In this document: one piece after another, positions 29,703 through 39,136 of the stretch
Numbering within the stretch: the first letter of the stretch is position 1
Layout: each line of letters opens with the position of its first letter
DNA from: an uncultured Erysipelotrichaceae bacterium
GTDB taxonomy: Bacteria; Bacillota_I; Bacilli_A; Erysipelotrichales; Erysipelotrichaceae
Reading direction: 5' to 3'
Assembly: GCA_946537255.1 (NCBI GenBank)
Contig: CAMNFS010000002.1
Span: forward strand, 27,713 to 91,712
Length of the DNA: 64,000 nt
Notes under the pieces: model-generated
Databases searched by the model: none
Seen by the model: the letters and a program-made list of their open reading frames with translations, nothing else
Told to the model about the DNA's origin: nothing
Program-made: the position numbers and the translations under genes

Positions 29703-30621
29703 AAATATACTCGAAGCAGTAGGACACACACCTTTGATCCGTCTGAATCATATGGTGGAAGAAGAAAGTGCACAGGTGCTGGTGAAGATGGAAGGCCTGA
29801 ATGTCGGGGGTTCCATCAAGACAAGAACCGCGCTGAATATGATTCTTGAAGCTGAGAAAAAAGGACTGGTTCATCCGGATTCCATTATTGTGGAGCCGAC
29901 CAGCGGAAATCAGGGCATCGGCCTGGCACTGGTTGGGGCGGTAAAGGGATACCGGACGATTATCATCATGCCGGACTCTGTCAGTGTGGAGCGCCGCAAG
30001 CTGGTCTGCCATTATGGCGCTGAGGTGATACTGATTCATGACGACGGAGATATCGGAAAATGCATGGATGAATGTCTGCAGACAGCGCTGAGAATGCAGA
30101 AAGAAGATCCGAAGGTATTTGTGCCGCAGCAGTTTGCCAATCCGGATAACAAACTTGCCCAGTACAGATTTACGGCAGCGGAAATTCTGGAGGATGTGAA
30201 CGGCCCGATAGACGGTTTCTGCAGCGGCATCGGCACCGGCGGCACGATCAGCGGGATCGGTGAAGCCCTGAAGGAAAAAAATCCGCAGATTGAAATCTGG
30301 GCAGTTGAACCGGAAAACGCCGCGATTCTTGCGGGCGGAAACATCGGTACGCATCTGCAGATGGGAATCGGCGACGGTATTATTCCGGATATTCTGAATA
30401 TGGAGATCTACAATGATATCTGTATCATTTCCGATGAGGATGCCCTGGAAACTTCCAGACGTCTTGCCAGAGAAGAGGGACTCATGTGCGGTATCTCCAG
30501 CGGAACCAATGTCGCGGCGGCACTGCGGCTGGCAAAGAAGCTTGGAAAAGGCAAAACGGTTGTCACCGTGCTTCCGGATACCGCGGAGCGGTATTTTTCC
30601 ACCCCGCTGTTTCTGGATTGA
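29692..30621 (+). CDS. Cysteine synthase family PLP enzyme
   Basis: 309 residues of the CysK/CysM beta-replacement family. K in GGSIKTRTALNM binds PLP, TSGNQGIGLA is the substrate loop (the usual form is TSGNTGIGLA), and the glycine-rich GIGTGGTISG binds the PLP phosphate. Probably makes cysteine from O-acetylserine and sulfide, but the T-to-Q change in the substrate loop and the odd partnership with a P-loop kinase gene leave the true substrate open. AAGGAAG lies upstream, inside the kinase gene. Confidence 0.85.
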   Translation: MIYENILEAVGHTPLIRLNHMVEEESAQVLVKMEGLNVGGSIKTRTALNMILEAEKKGLVHPDSIIVEPTSGNQGIGLALVGAVKGYRTIIIMPDSVSVERRKLVCHYGAEVILIHDDGDIGKCMDECLQTALRMQKEDPKVFVPQQFANPDNKLAQYRFTAAEILEDVNGPIDGFCSGIGTGGTISGIGEALKEKNPQIEIWAVEPENAAILAGGNIGTHLQMGIGDGIIPDILNMEIYNDICIISDEDALETSRRLAREEGLMCGISSGTNVAAALRLAKKLGKGKTVVTVLPDTAERYFSTPLFLD

Positions 30622-30735
30622 CGGACATTCTGAAAGAGCGGAAGGGTGCTTTCTTTCCGCATGGATGAAAAGAAACAAACGGTGTAAAAATACAAATTAC
30701 ATGACAGAAAACAACCGGGGACAGATAAAAAGAAG

Positions 30736-30748
30736 TAGAATATAAGCA
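30736..30748 (+). promoter_or_regulatory. -10 box six bases before the M15 peptidase start (leaderless-type)
   Basis: TAGAAT at 30736-30741, six bases, then ATG at 30748. No Shine-Dalgarno sequence in between. Confidence 0.55.
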
Positions 30749-31518
30749 TGGATGCGTTCAGGGAATACAAAGGAAAGATTATTACGATTATCGTGCTGAT
30801 CATAGCGATTGTGATCGGCCTTATTATATTGAATCTCAAAAGCTGCGCAGGCAGAAAAAAGCCTGAGCCGACTCCCACTCCGACTCCGGAAGTGACTGCA
30901 GAGCCGCTGCCGACGGTGGAACCGGAACCAACCCCGGAGCCGACTCCGGAGGTGGATCTTACTTCAGATGAATCCATCACCCGGTATATTTCTCAGAAAT
31001 ATCCGATATCCGAGTCGTATGTGCCGTCTGATCTGCGAACGGTCAATGTTCATGTCTCAAAGCCGCAGCAACTGCGTTCGGAAGCCGCGGACAAACTGGA
31101 AGAGATGTTCAAGGCCGCCATTGACGACAGAATCTATCTGAAACTTGCCAGCGGGTACCGTTCCTACCGGGAACAGGCGGATCTGCACAGCTACTATACC
31201 CAGACAAGAGGCGCATACTATGCCTCCATCGTAGATGATCATCCCGGCGCAAGTGAACATCAGCTTGGCCTTGCGGCGGATATCGGATGCTGGAACGGTG
31301 CCTGTGAACTGAGCTACTGCTTTACGAACTATCCGGATTATACCTGGCTGAAGGAAAACTCCTGGAAATACGGATGGATCGAACGGTATCCGGAAGGAAC
31401 GCAGTCACTGACCGGGATGGCATACAGCCCATGGCATTACCGCTATGTGGGAATTGATGAAGCCGCGAAGATTCACGAAAGCGGCAAGATCATGGAACAG
31501 TATTACAACATTCAGTAA
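30748..31518 (+). CDS. M15 family D-alanyl-D-alanine carboxypeptidase
   Basis: 256 residues. N-terminal membrane anchor (residues ~10-28), a Thr/Pro/Glu-rich spacer (PTPTPTPE repeats, ~35-70), then a VanY/DacB-type M15 domain acting outside the cell on peptidoglycan stem peptides. Zinc ligands are visible in SEHQLGLAADIG (H and D) and SPWHYRYVG (H), with SGYRSYREQ as the family motif. Stands alone, followed by a terminator. Confidence 0.92.
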   Translation: MDAFREYKGKIITIIVLIIAIVIGLIILNLKSCAGRKKPEPTPTPTPEVTAEPLPTVEPEPTPEPTPEVDLTSDESITRYISQKYPISESYVPSDLRTVNVHVSKPQQLRSEAADKLEEMFKAAIDDRIYLKLASGYRSYREQADLHSYYTQTRGAYYASIVDDHPGASEHQLGLAADIGCWNGACELSYCFTNYPDYTWLKENSWKYGWIERYPEGTQSLTGMAYSPWHYRYVGIDEAAKIHESGKIMEQYYNIQ

Positions 31519-31611
31519 ACGGAAAAGAAATCGCCTGGAAGATTTGGGTTTCATTCAGCAAAATCTGAACCGGAAGTCTCTGAAGTCCATGACCATACGA
31601 ACCTTATGAAC

Positions 31612-31640
31612 GGGGAACGGAAAGTTCTCCTTTCTTTTTC
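31612..31640 (+). terminator. Terminator after the M15 peptidase gene
   Basis: GGGGAAC/GTTCTCC stem with a GGAAA loop and a T-rich tail. Confidence 0.75.
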
Positions 31641-32081
31641 CTTCCCGGCCGGAGGCACAGCGGCATTGATCCACAGTCTCATTCCGGCATGATTCGCGGG
31701 CAGGGAAGAAAGCAGAGAACAGCAGAAACAGATTCAGATGTTAAGAAACAAGAGTCGGCTTAATGACCGGGGATCTGCGAAGAATGTGCATGGGGACTTC
31801 ATGATAATCGGAAGACATGCATGCAGATCGGAAATCAGGTGCGCCGGCAGATGAAACAGGATGCGCAGATCCGCCGGTTTGGATAATTGGGCAGGGAACC
31901 CTGCCTGCAGACTTCAGGTGCATCTGCTTCCATTTAAGGCTTCTCATACACAGCCGGCTTTCTGCCTGCGGCAGAATTTACAGGATCCGGTATCCTTCCT
32001 GCAATCTGCGTTTTCATGGAAGCACACTGCTGATCCATCATTGAATAGCCAGGCAGCAGAAACAGAATCAGTCATCACAAT
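31641..32081. other. Gene-poor gap of about 440 bp
   Basis: No protein-like reading frame with a ribosome binding site is seen on either strand. It contains a GGCAGGG/CCCTGCC hairpin near 31889-31904 and ends at an unpaired plus-strand terminator (32082). It could hold an untranslated RNA or a decayed gene. I recognise no known RNA family. Confidence 0.4.
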
Positions 32082-32108
32082 GCCCACCGGGATTTCGGGC
32101 TTTTTTTG
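32082..32108 (+). terminator. Orphan plus-strand terminator
   Basis: GCCC/GGGC arms followed by seven Ts. No plus-strand gene precedes it after the M15 terminator at 31612. Confidence 0.55.
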
Positions 32109-32191
32109 ATCATGCGGGAGGTGCATGTAAGAACGGAGAAAGCAGCTTCTTTGTATTGGCATGCATGTTCATTTCCCGCTTTACTGAAATG

Positions 32192-32221
32192 AAAAAGGAC
32201 CTTCGAATCGCCGAAGGTCCG
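32192..32221 (-). terminator. Terminator of asnA
   Basis: GGACCTTCG/CGAAGGTCC stem at 32197-32220. On the minus strand it is followed by a T-run, just past the asnA stop. Confidence 0.85.
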
Positions 32222-32247
32222 TATGAGAAAACCTGGATCATGTCTCT

Positions 32248-33258
32248 TCAGAGCAGAGGGATATTGTGCTTCGCGCAGGAATCGATCATTTCCTGAGGCC
32301 AGATGCTTGCCTGGACTTCCCCGATGTGTGCTTTGTTCAGCAGCAGCATGCAGAGCCGGCTCTGGCCGATTCCGCCGCCGATGGTAAACGGAAGTTCGCG
32401 GCGGAGGATCATCTGATGATAGGGAAGTGAGAGTCTTCCCTCACAGTGATTTGCCCGGCACTGGCTCTGGATGGATGCTTCGTTGACCCGGACACCCATG
32501 GAAGAGATTTCAAGAGCCAGAGACAGACTTGGCAGCCAGAACAGAAGATCGCCGTTCAGGTTCCAGTCATCATAGTCCGGAGCGCGGCCGTCATGAGGCC
32601 GTTTGGAACGGTTCAGCGGCCACCCGATCTGTTTGATGAAGACACAGCCCTTTTCCCGGGTGATTGCGGTTTCCCGATCCTTGACGGAAAGATCCGGATA
32701 GCGGTCCTCGAGTTCCTGACTGGTGATGAAATACACATCGTCGGCAAGATGGCAGACAGCCTGAGGATATTTGTACCATACCTCATGTTCCATATGCTTG
32801 ATGATTTTGAAGATTTCTCTGACGGTTTCTTCCAGCGTCTCTTCCGTACGTTCCTCTTCCGTAATCACCTTTTCCCAGTCCCACTGATCGACATAGGCAC
32901 TGTGGAGATTGTCGAGCAGTTCATCCCGGCGGATCGCATTCATATTGGTATAGAGGCCTTCGTGAACACCGAAGCCGTATTTCTTCAGGGCAAACCGCTT
33001 CCACTTGGCAAGCGACTGCACGACTTCAATTCTCTCTCCGCTCATTTCCTGCATTTCAAAGGAAACCGGACGTTCAATGCCATTGAGATCATCATTCAGA
33101 CCGCTCTTTCTGGTGACAAACAGCGGTGCGCTGATCCGGGAAAGGTTCATTTCCTTTCCGAATTCCTTCTGGAAGGTATCGCGGATGTATTTTATGGCCT
33201 CCTGCGTCTCACGCACGGAGAGAATCGGATCGTATCCCTTTGGAAGAGTGAGCTTCAT
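32248..33258 (-). CDS. asnA: Aspartate-ammonia ligase
   Basis: 336 residues, ATP-dependent asparagine synthesis from aspartate and ammonia, related to class II aminoacyl-tRNA synthetases. The motif-3-like [14 protein letters not shown] near the C-terminus and the N-terminus [17 protein letters not shown] are diagnostic. AAAGGGGG precedes the ATG. No T-box is seen in its leader. Confidence 0.96.
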   Translation of the reverse strand: MKLTLPKGYDPILSVRETQEAIKYIRDTFQKEFGKEMNLSRISAPLFVTRKSGLNDDLNGIERPVSFEMQEMSGERIEVVQSLAKWKRFALKKYGFGVHEGLYTNMNAIRRDELLDNLHSAYVDQWDWEKVITEEERTEETLEETVREIFKIIKHMEHEVWYKYPQAVCHLADDVYFITSQELEDRYPDLSVKDRETAITREKGCVFIKQIGWPLNRSKRPHDGRAPDYDDWNLNGDLLFWLPSLSLALEISSMGVRVNEASIQSQCRANHCEGRLSLPYHQMILRRELPFTIGGGIGQSRLCMLLLNKAHIGEVQASIWPQEMIDSCAKHNIPLL

Positions 33259-33460
33259 ATGAAATCCCCCTTTAAACTGACAGACACTATTTTAATCATT
33301 CAGACCTCGAAAAGGAATGTCTGTTATTATGATTTTGAAAATTATTATGAAAAATAATGCGGTTTTTCTGTAACATTTTCATTCCGCTGCTGGTTTTCCT
33401 TCTCTGACATGTCCATGCCAGTATGGAAGAGGGGAAATGTAATTCTGAGGACCATTCGAT

Positions 33461-34165
33461 ATGCAAAAGCCATCATTATGGGAACGTCTGCAGTACTGGT
33501 TTGACAATCCGATGGAAAAGAGATCAGGAAATCTGATTTCTCTGCTTCAACGCACAGGAAGAAGATCAAAAAGCGTGTTCCGGCATCTTGTCTGAACTGT
33601 CTGTCCGGTATGAGGAAACAGATCTTCTGGATGAAGAGGCGATGAAGGAGATTGTGAAGAAATACTGGCATGTGGTGATTCTGAGCCCGCAGTCCGGTGA
33701 GGATGAAAAGGATGACATGAAGACTGCGCTTGAGCTGCTTCGGCTGCGGGATCTTCGCGCCCGGCATGGACTGCGGTTCAATATCACAGCCTCGATGGAG
33801 AAGGGGAGAAATCAGCAGCTGGTGGTCAGTGATGACCATACGGATTTTGTGGCAGCCTCCAATCTCTCCGCGCTGTTTCTTGCCCAGATGGCTGAGAATC
33901 CCCAGCTGCATCCGATGTTTTCCGAGCTCTTGTCCAATGAGGGAAATGAAATTCTGCTGATGAAGGCAAAGCAGTGAACGCGGAAGGAGAAATGACCGTA
34001 AAGGATCTCAGAAAGGCAGCGCCCAGACACCATTTCATCCTGCTTGGATATCGGACGGAAGAAAACGCGTGTGTCTTCAATCCATATCTTTCCGACAGAC
34101 TGACTCTGAACAAAGATCAGTATCTGATTCTGATCGGACCAGGGCTCTCTTCTGCATACATATGA
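33461..34165 (+). pseudogene. CASTOR/POLLUX-type ion channel, degraded remnant
   Basis: Three pieces of one family lie in order but not in one frame. An N-terminal piece from ATG 33461 reads KPSLWERLQYWFDN, the family start. A second piece (about 33537-33977, different frame) gives the late C-terminal region, including SDDHTDFVAASNLSALF and AENPQLHPMFSELL. A third (33974-34165, first frame again) gives the end, with CVFNPYLSDRL. The pore and both RCK cores, some 400 residues, are missing. So there is a large internal deletion plus two frameshifts. Family assignment is from recall of homologues. Confidence 0.7.
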
Positions 34166-34226
34166 AAGAGGGATAAGGAAAAGCAGCGGAAATCCGGAAG
34201 GGATCCGCTGCTTTCAGGAACCGGCT

Positions 34227-34952
34227 TCAGCCGAATATTTCTTCGGAAAGGCCGATGAAGTCAAGGATCCTTGACTCTTCGACATTCAGGATAAGACGCT
34301 CCGGGAAATGAACTTCTTCCAGAAACGCCTCCGCTTCCCTGGTCATGCCGACCCAGAAGGGATCGTGGGCATCTGAACTGACGATGATGGGGACATCCAT
34401 CTTTTCGCACAGCTGAAGCATTTCCGTGTAGTTCTCCCGGAAGTTCAGCCGGTTTGGCTTGCGGAAGGAACTGCTGTTGACCTCGAGGGCAACATGCCAG
34501 GTTTTCGCGGCCTCCACCAGCCTTGGATAACAGAGCGGGGTATGAGAGTCATCCGGATGAGAGATGAAGCAGACTTTCGGATCTTTCATGAAGGCGATGA
34601 CGTTGTCGGTATTCTGATCCATTCCCGCGTTTTCATAACAGGTGGTATGGATGCCGGCAAGCGCATAGTCCAGTTTCTTCATGCATTTCGAGTCGAGCAG
34701 ATTGACACCGTCATTGGTGACGTTGAGCTCACAGCCATGGATGATATGCACGCCATACAGAGTGCGGGGAATTACATCCAGTGCTTTGAAATAGAATGGA
34801 TCGCAGGTTCCCGGGATGCCCGGACCATGCTCGCTGAGGCCGAGCAGGGAAAGTCCTTTTTCACTCGCGGCCTGTGCCATCTCCCGGATCGTGCCGTAGG
34901 CATGGCCGCTGGCAATGGTATGAGTATGGATATCGCATGTCAGAGTCATCAT
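34227..34952 (-). CDS. PHP-domain phosphatase, YcdX-like
   Basis: 241 residues. Polymerase-and-histidinol-phosphatase fold with metal-binding motifs DIHTHTIASGHAYG, LSEHGPG, a central GCELNV, SHPDD and the late SSDAHD. Such enzymes are trinuclear metal phosphatases whose physiological substrate is unclear. Starts 12 bases after the ABC exporter gene on the same strand with AAGGAAGG upstream, so probably the last gene of that operon. Two ATGs in tandem leave the start uncertain by one codon. Confidence 0.9.
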   Translation of the reverse strand: MMTLTCDIHTHTIASGHAYGTIREMAQAASEKGLSLLGLSEHGPGIPGTCDPFYFKALDVIPRTLYGVHIIHGCELNVTNDGVNLLDSKCMKKLDYALAGIHTTCYENAGMDQNTDNVIAFMKDPKVCFISHPDDSHTPLCYPRLVEAAKTWHVALEVNSSSFRKPNRLNFRENYTEMLQLCEKMDVPIIVSSDAHDPFWVGMTREAEAFLEEVHFPERLILNVEESRILDFIGLSEEIFG

Positions 34953-34963
34953 CTGTTCCTTCC

Positions 34964-36817
34964 TTACGCGCCTGCTTCCTCAAACTGGGAGTTGTAGAGT
35001 TTTGCGTAGAATCCGTTTTTCGCAAGCAGCGCATCGTGTGTACCTGATTCTACAATATCTCCGTGATCCATGCACAGAATCAGATCCGCGTTTCGGATGG
35101 TGGAAAGGCGGTGAGCAATGACAAAACTGGTTCTTCCCTTCATGAGATTTTCCATTCCTTTCTGAATCAGGATCTCCGTTCTTGTATCAACGGAAGAAGT
35201 CGCCTCATCCAGAATCAGAATCTTCGGATCGGAGAGGAAAGCCCTGGCGATTGTGAGAAGCTGTTTCTGACCCTGCGAGATATTGGTGGATTCCTCATTG
35301 ATCACGGTCTGATATCCATCTTCCAGAGTGCGGATGAAGTGATCCACATAAGCAGAGTCCGCTGCCTGAATGACTTCTTCATCGGTGGCATCCATGCGTC
35401 CGTAGCGGATGTTTTCCATAATGGTGCCGGAGGAAAGCCATGCGTCCTGAAGCACCATGCCGAAGGCATCCCGCAGATCATGCCGGGTCAGGGATTTGGT
35501 GTCAATGCCGTCAATCCGGATCGTTCCCTGATTGATTTCATAGAAGCGCATCAGAAGCTTGACGATGGTGGTTTTTCCGGCGCCGGTCGGACCGACTATG
35601 GCAATCTGCTGGCCGGGCTGAATATCCGCGCTGAAGTCGTGAATAATGATGTTGGATGGATCGTAGCCAAAGCTCACATGATCAAATGTGACCTTTCCCT
35701 TCACAGTCAGAGCCCCGGTTTCATCCCGTATGGAAGAAGGGCTGACCGGATCCGGTTCTTCTTCCTTTTCCTCGAGGAACTCAAATACCCGCTCTGCCGC
35801 AGCTGCGGTGCTCTGCAGCACATTCATCATCTGCGCGGTCTGGGTGATCGGCTGGTTGAAGGAACGGACATACTGAATGAATGCCTGGATGTCACCGATC
35901 GCAAGACCGTTGTGAATGGAAAGATATCCGCCCAGCACACAGCATCCGACATAACCGATGTTTCCGATGAAGCCGGTGATCGGCTGCATGAGACCGCTCA
36001 TGAACTGTGCTTTCCAGCCGGCATTGTAGAGCTGTTCATTCAGCCGGTCAAACTCCTTTACCGAACGTTCTTCCCCGCTGAATGCCTTCATGACAATATG
36101 ACCGCCGTACATTTCTTCGATATGGCCGTTGACTGCTCCGAGTGTGGACTGCTGTGCCTTGAAGAACGGCTGGCTTCTTTTCACAACCGCGGCGGCGGCC
36201 ATGCCGGACAGAGGCACAACGACCAGAGCCATCAGGGTCAGCTGCCACGAGATTCTTATCATCATGTACAGAACGCCGCATACAGTGACAAGAGAAGTGA
36301 AAATCTGCTGGATAGACTGGTTCAGGGACTGGGAGACGGTATCGACGTCGTTGGTGACGCGGGAAAGGACTTCGCCATGTGTCTGTCTGTCAAAGTAACT
36401 CAGGGGAAGCCGGTTGATCTTCTGACTGATTTCCTTTCGGAGGCTGTACGTCACGTTCTGGGTGACGCCTGCCATCATCCATCCCTGAATATAGGAAAAC
36501 AGCATCGACAGCACATAGATCACGGTAAGGATTTTCAGGATCGAAATAATTTTATTGAAATCAATGACTCCGGTATTCGTGTATTTCGCCGCGAGCCCTT
36601 CCGCCAGGGTTGTTGTGGCGGTGCCGAGAATCCGCGGCCCGATGATGGAGAAGACAGTGGATGCGATGGAAAAGAGGATGATAATCAGCAGCTGAAAGCG
36701 GTATGGCTTCAGATAGCGCAGCAACTTGAAGATACTGCCTCTGAAATCCTTTGCCTTGTCGCCTGCCATCATGCCGCGGCCGTGCGGGCCGCCCTGGTTT
36801 CTTCTGTTCTGACTCAT
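34964..36817 (-). CDS. ABC exporter half-transporter, catalytically complete NBD
   Basis: 617 residues: six-helix transmembrane domain (~30-330), then a nucleotide-binding domain with Walker A GPTGAGKTT, signature ISQGQKQ, and Walker B ILILDEATSS with the catalytic glutamate. It overlaps the upstream half-transporter gene by four bases, and together they form a heterodimeric multidrug/lipid-type exporter. The N-terminus is a Gly/Arg-rich cytoplasmic segment. Confidence 0.93.
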   Translation of the reverse strand: MSQNRRNQGGPHGRGMMAGDKAKDFRGSIFKLLRYLKPYRFQLLIIILFSIASTVFSIIGPRILGTATTTLAEGLAAKYTNTGVIDFNKIISILKILTVIYVLSMLFSYIQGWMMAGVTQNVTYSLRKEISQKINRLPLSYFDRQTHGEVLSRVTNDVDTVSQSLNQSIQQIFTSLVTVCGVLYMMIRISWQLTLMALVVVPLSGMAAAAVVKRSQPFFKAQQSTLGAVNGHIEEMYGGHIVMKAFSGEERSVKEFDRLNEQLYNAGWKAQFMSGLMQPITGFIGNIGYVGCCVLGGYLSIHNGLAIGDIQAFIQYVRSFNQPITQTAQMMNVLQSTAAAAERVFEFLEEKEEEPDPVSPSSIRDETGALTVKGKVTFDHVSFGYDPSNIIIHDFSADIQPGQQIAIVGPTGAGKTTIVKLLMRFYEINQGTIRIDGIDTKSLTRHDLRDAFGMVLQDAWLSSGTIMENIRYGRMDATDEEVIQAADSAYVDHFIRTLEDGYQTVINEESTNISQGQKQLLTIARAFLSDPKILILDEATSSVDTRTEILIQKGMENLMKGRTSFVIAHRLSTIRNADLILCMDHGDIVESGTHDALLAKNGFYAKLYNSQFEEAGA

Positions 36818-38982
36818 GCGAGTTCCTCCTGGCTTAACTGGGAGTAAGCAATTTCCTGATAGACCGAGCAGGTTTTCATCAGCTCATCATGGGTTCCCAT
36901 GCCGGTGATCTCTCCCTTGTCGAGAACGATGATCCGATCTGCCCCACGGATTGTACTGATCCGCTGAGCGACAATCAGAACCGTTGATTTTGTTTTCTGG
37001 ATCATCTGATCAAGGGCGCTGCGAAGGCGTGCGTCCGTTGCGTAGTCAAGGGCGGAGAAGGTGTCGTCGAAAATGTAGACCTGGGCGTTTCTCGTAAGGG
37101 CTCTTGCGATGGACAGACGCTGTTTCTGGCCGCCGGAAACATTGGTTCCTCCCTGGGCGATCGGCTCCTGAATTCCGTTTGGCATGCGGTCTACGAATTC
37201 TGCGGCCTGAGAAACCTCGAGGGCATTCCGGATCCTGTCTTCATCCGCGTTTTCATCCGCATAGCGCAGGTTGCTTTCCACGGTTCCGGAAAACAGAACT
37301 GCCTTCTGGGGGATATATCCGATCCTCTCCCGGAGATCCTTCTGTTTCAGGCTGCGGATGTCGATGTCCCCGAAGGTGATGCGGCCTTCCGTAACGTCAA
37401 AGAATCGGGGGATCAGATTGACCAGTGTGCTTTTGCCGGAGCCGGTGGAGCCGATAAAGGCAACCGTCTCCCCGGGCTTTGCCTCGAAGCTGATATGCTT
37501 GAGTACATATTCCTCAGCCTTTGGATAGCGGAATGAGACATCGTGGAAGACAATGGGCTGATTGCCTTCGGGAAGCGTTTCCGGCTGATCAGGATCGACA
37601 ATTGCCGGTTCGGTTTCCAGAACTTCGAAGATCCGCCGGGCACTGACGCTTGAGCGGGGAATCATGATAAAGATCATGGCGATGAACATGAAGGACATCA
37701 GCACATGCATGGCATACTGCAGGAACGCCATCATGTCACCGATCTGCATGGTGCCGAGATCAATCTGCCGGCTTCCGAACCAGATGATCAGAACCGAAAT
37801 GAAACTCATCAGGAATGTCATGGCCGGCATGATGGTCGCAAGGGCACGGTTGACGAAGATGTTGATGCGGGTGATATCACGGTTTGCTTCATCAAAGCGT
37901 TTTTCCTCCGTCTCTTCATTGATGAAGGCACGGATGACAAGAATGCCGGACAGCTGTTCTCTTATGACAAGATTCAGCCGGTCAACCAGTTTCTGAATGA
38001 TACGGAATTTCGGCATGGTTGTAACAAAAGCGGCAAGCAGAAGAATGACAATGGCCAGCAGCACCCAGGAAAGAATCCAGACCATATCGCCATAGCGCAT
38101 GACCTTGAACAGAGAGGTAAGACCCATGAACGGGGCAAACAGCACAATCCGAAGGAGCATGGTCATGACCATCTGAACCTGCTGAATGTCATTCGTTGTC
38201 CGGGTAATCAAAGAAGCGGTTGAGAAGCGGCTGAATTCCTCACTGGAGAAGGATTCAACCCGTCGGAATACATCGGAACGCATGGTGCGGCAGGCTCCGG
38301 TTGCTGTTCTTGAGGCAAGAAAGGAGGAACCTACTGCGCAGAGGCTTCCGACAAGTGTGATCAGCAGCATCACCATTCCTTCATTCAGAATGTACCGGTT
38401 CTGCATCCTTTCGGTATTGACGCCGAGGGCGGCATATTCCTGTTTCATAAGAATGCGCACTGCCCCGAGAAGATTGTCATCGGTATACTGACCGGTCTTT
38501 TCCTCAGCAGCGGCCTTGATCTGTTCCGCAAGCATCGGATTGTCTGCGGCTGCGGCATAGAACTGCTCGGAAGAGGAGAATCCGGAAGCTTTCAGAATCT
38601 CCGGGTTTTCCAGCATGCCGGTGATCAGAAAGGACTTCTGCAGTGCCTCCTGGCGCGGGTCTGTCTGATTTCTCAGAACATAGATGGGTTCGCTCTGATT
38701 CAATGGATATTCCGGTGAAGTTCCAACCGGTTTCTGCTCATACGCGTCCGAAAGAACGGTTCTGTTTTCCGGTGACAGGAACAGTTCCATGTGTTCATAG
38801 GTGGATAAACGCAGGGCAGCGGGAACGGTGTCGGTAATTCCTCCGTACTGAATACCATAGGTGACAATTCCGGACATGTAGTCCGGAAGAGCAAGCTCAC
38901 ACTGCACCTGGCCGAAGATCAGGGCAATGACCGCGAGTACGGAAAGCCAGTATGGCTTGAGGTAACGAAGTGCTTTTCTCAT
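36814..38982 (-). CDS. ABC exporter half-transporter, degenerate NBD, large outer loop
   Basis: 722 residues. After TM1 comes a roughly 180-residue hydrophilic insert before TM2, predicted outside the cell, then the rest of the membrane domain and an NBD with Walker A GSTGSGKST and signature VSGGQKQR. Walker B ends in IFDDTFSALD: Asp replaces the catalytic Glu, as in the degenerate site of heterodimeric exporters such as TM287/288. The start is MRKALRYLKPYW, with AAGGAGG just upstream. A longer frame back to 39072 would cross the palindrome in the leader. Confidence 0.92.
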   Translation of the reverse strand: MRKALRYLKPYWLSVLAVIALIFGQVQCELALPDYMSGIVTYGIQYGGITDTVPAALRLSTYEHMELFLSPENRTVLSDAYEQKPVGTSPEYPLNQSEPIYVLRNQTDPRQEALQKSFLITGMLENPEILKASGFSSSEQFYAAAADNPMLAEQIKAAAEEKTGQYTDDNLLGAVRILMKQEYAALGVNTERMQNRYILNEGMVMLLITLVGSLCAVGSSFLASRTATGACRTMRSDVFRRVESFSSEEFSRFSTASLITRTTNDIQQVQMVMTMLLRIVLFAPFMGLTSLFKVMRYGDMVWILSWVLLAIVILLLAAFVTTMPKFRIIQKLVDRLNLVIREQLSGILVIRAFINEETEEKRFDEANRDITRINIFVNRALATIMPAMTFLMSFISVLIIWFGSRQIDLGTMQIGDMMAFLQYAMHVLMSFMFIAMIFIMIPRSSVSARRIFEVLETEPAIVDPDQPETLPEGNQPIVFHDVSFRYPKAEEYVLKHISFEAKPGETVAFIGSTGSGKSTLVNLIPRFFDVTEGRITFGDIDIRSLKQKDLRERIGYIPQKAVLFSGTVESNLRYADENADEDRIRNALEVSQAAEFVDRMPNGIQEPIAQGGTNVSGGQKQRLSIARALTRNAQVYIFDDTFSALDYATDARLRSALDQMIQKTKSTVLIVAQRISTIRGADRIIVLDKGEITGMGTHDELMKTCSVYQEIAYSQLSQEELA

Positions 38983-38996
38983 AGACCTCCTTGGAA

Positions 38997-39018
38997 GATG
39001 ACCTGCATGCAGGTCATC
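38997..39018. promoter_or_regulatory. Perfect 22-bp palindrome before the ABC exporter operon
   Basis: The half-site GATGACCTGCA is followed directly by its exact reverse complement, centred between 39007 and 39008. It lies 14 bases upstream of the exporter start codon on the minus strand and downstream of -10-like boxes (TATATT or TATCCT). It is typical of an operator for a dimeric repressor such as MarR or TetR, though a hairpin in the mRNA is also possible. No regulator gene is adjacent. Confidence 0.65.
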
Positions 39019-39136
39019 CGTTCTGAATTTCTTAATATAAAGAAGGATAAATCTTTCAGGCAGTGTTCGCAACGGGATTGCATCGGAATGCCGGAGGATC
39101 AGGAGGAAGAGCGGGCAGTCAGGAAGGAAAACAGGT

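Noticed and set aside
31641-32108. tmRNA, RNase P RNA or 6S RNA in the gene-poor gap.
   Set aside because: None of their conserved core sequences could be found.
33259-33460. T-box leader before asnA.
   Set aside because: No AGGGTGGNACCGCG-like motif or terminator is seen on the minus strand upstream of asnA.
35063-36847. Long plus-strand open frame opposite the ABC exporter gene.
   Set aside because: Antisense shadow; the minus strand encodes a complete ABC half-transporter with all motifs.
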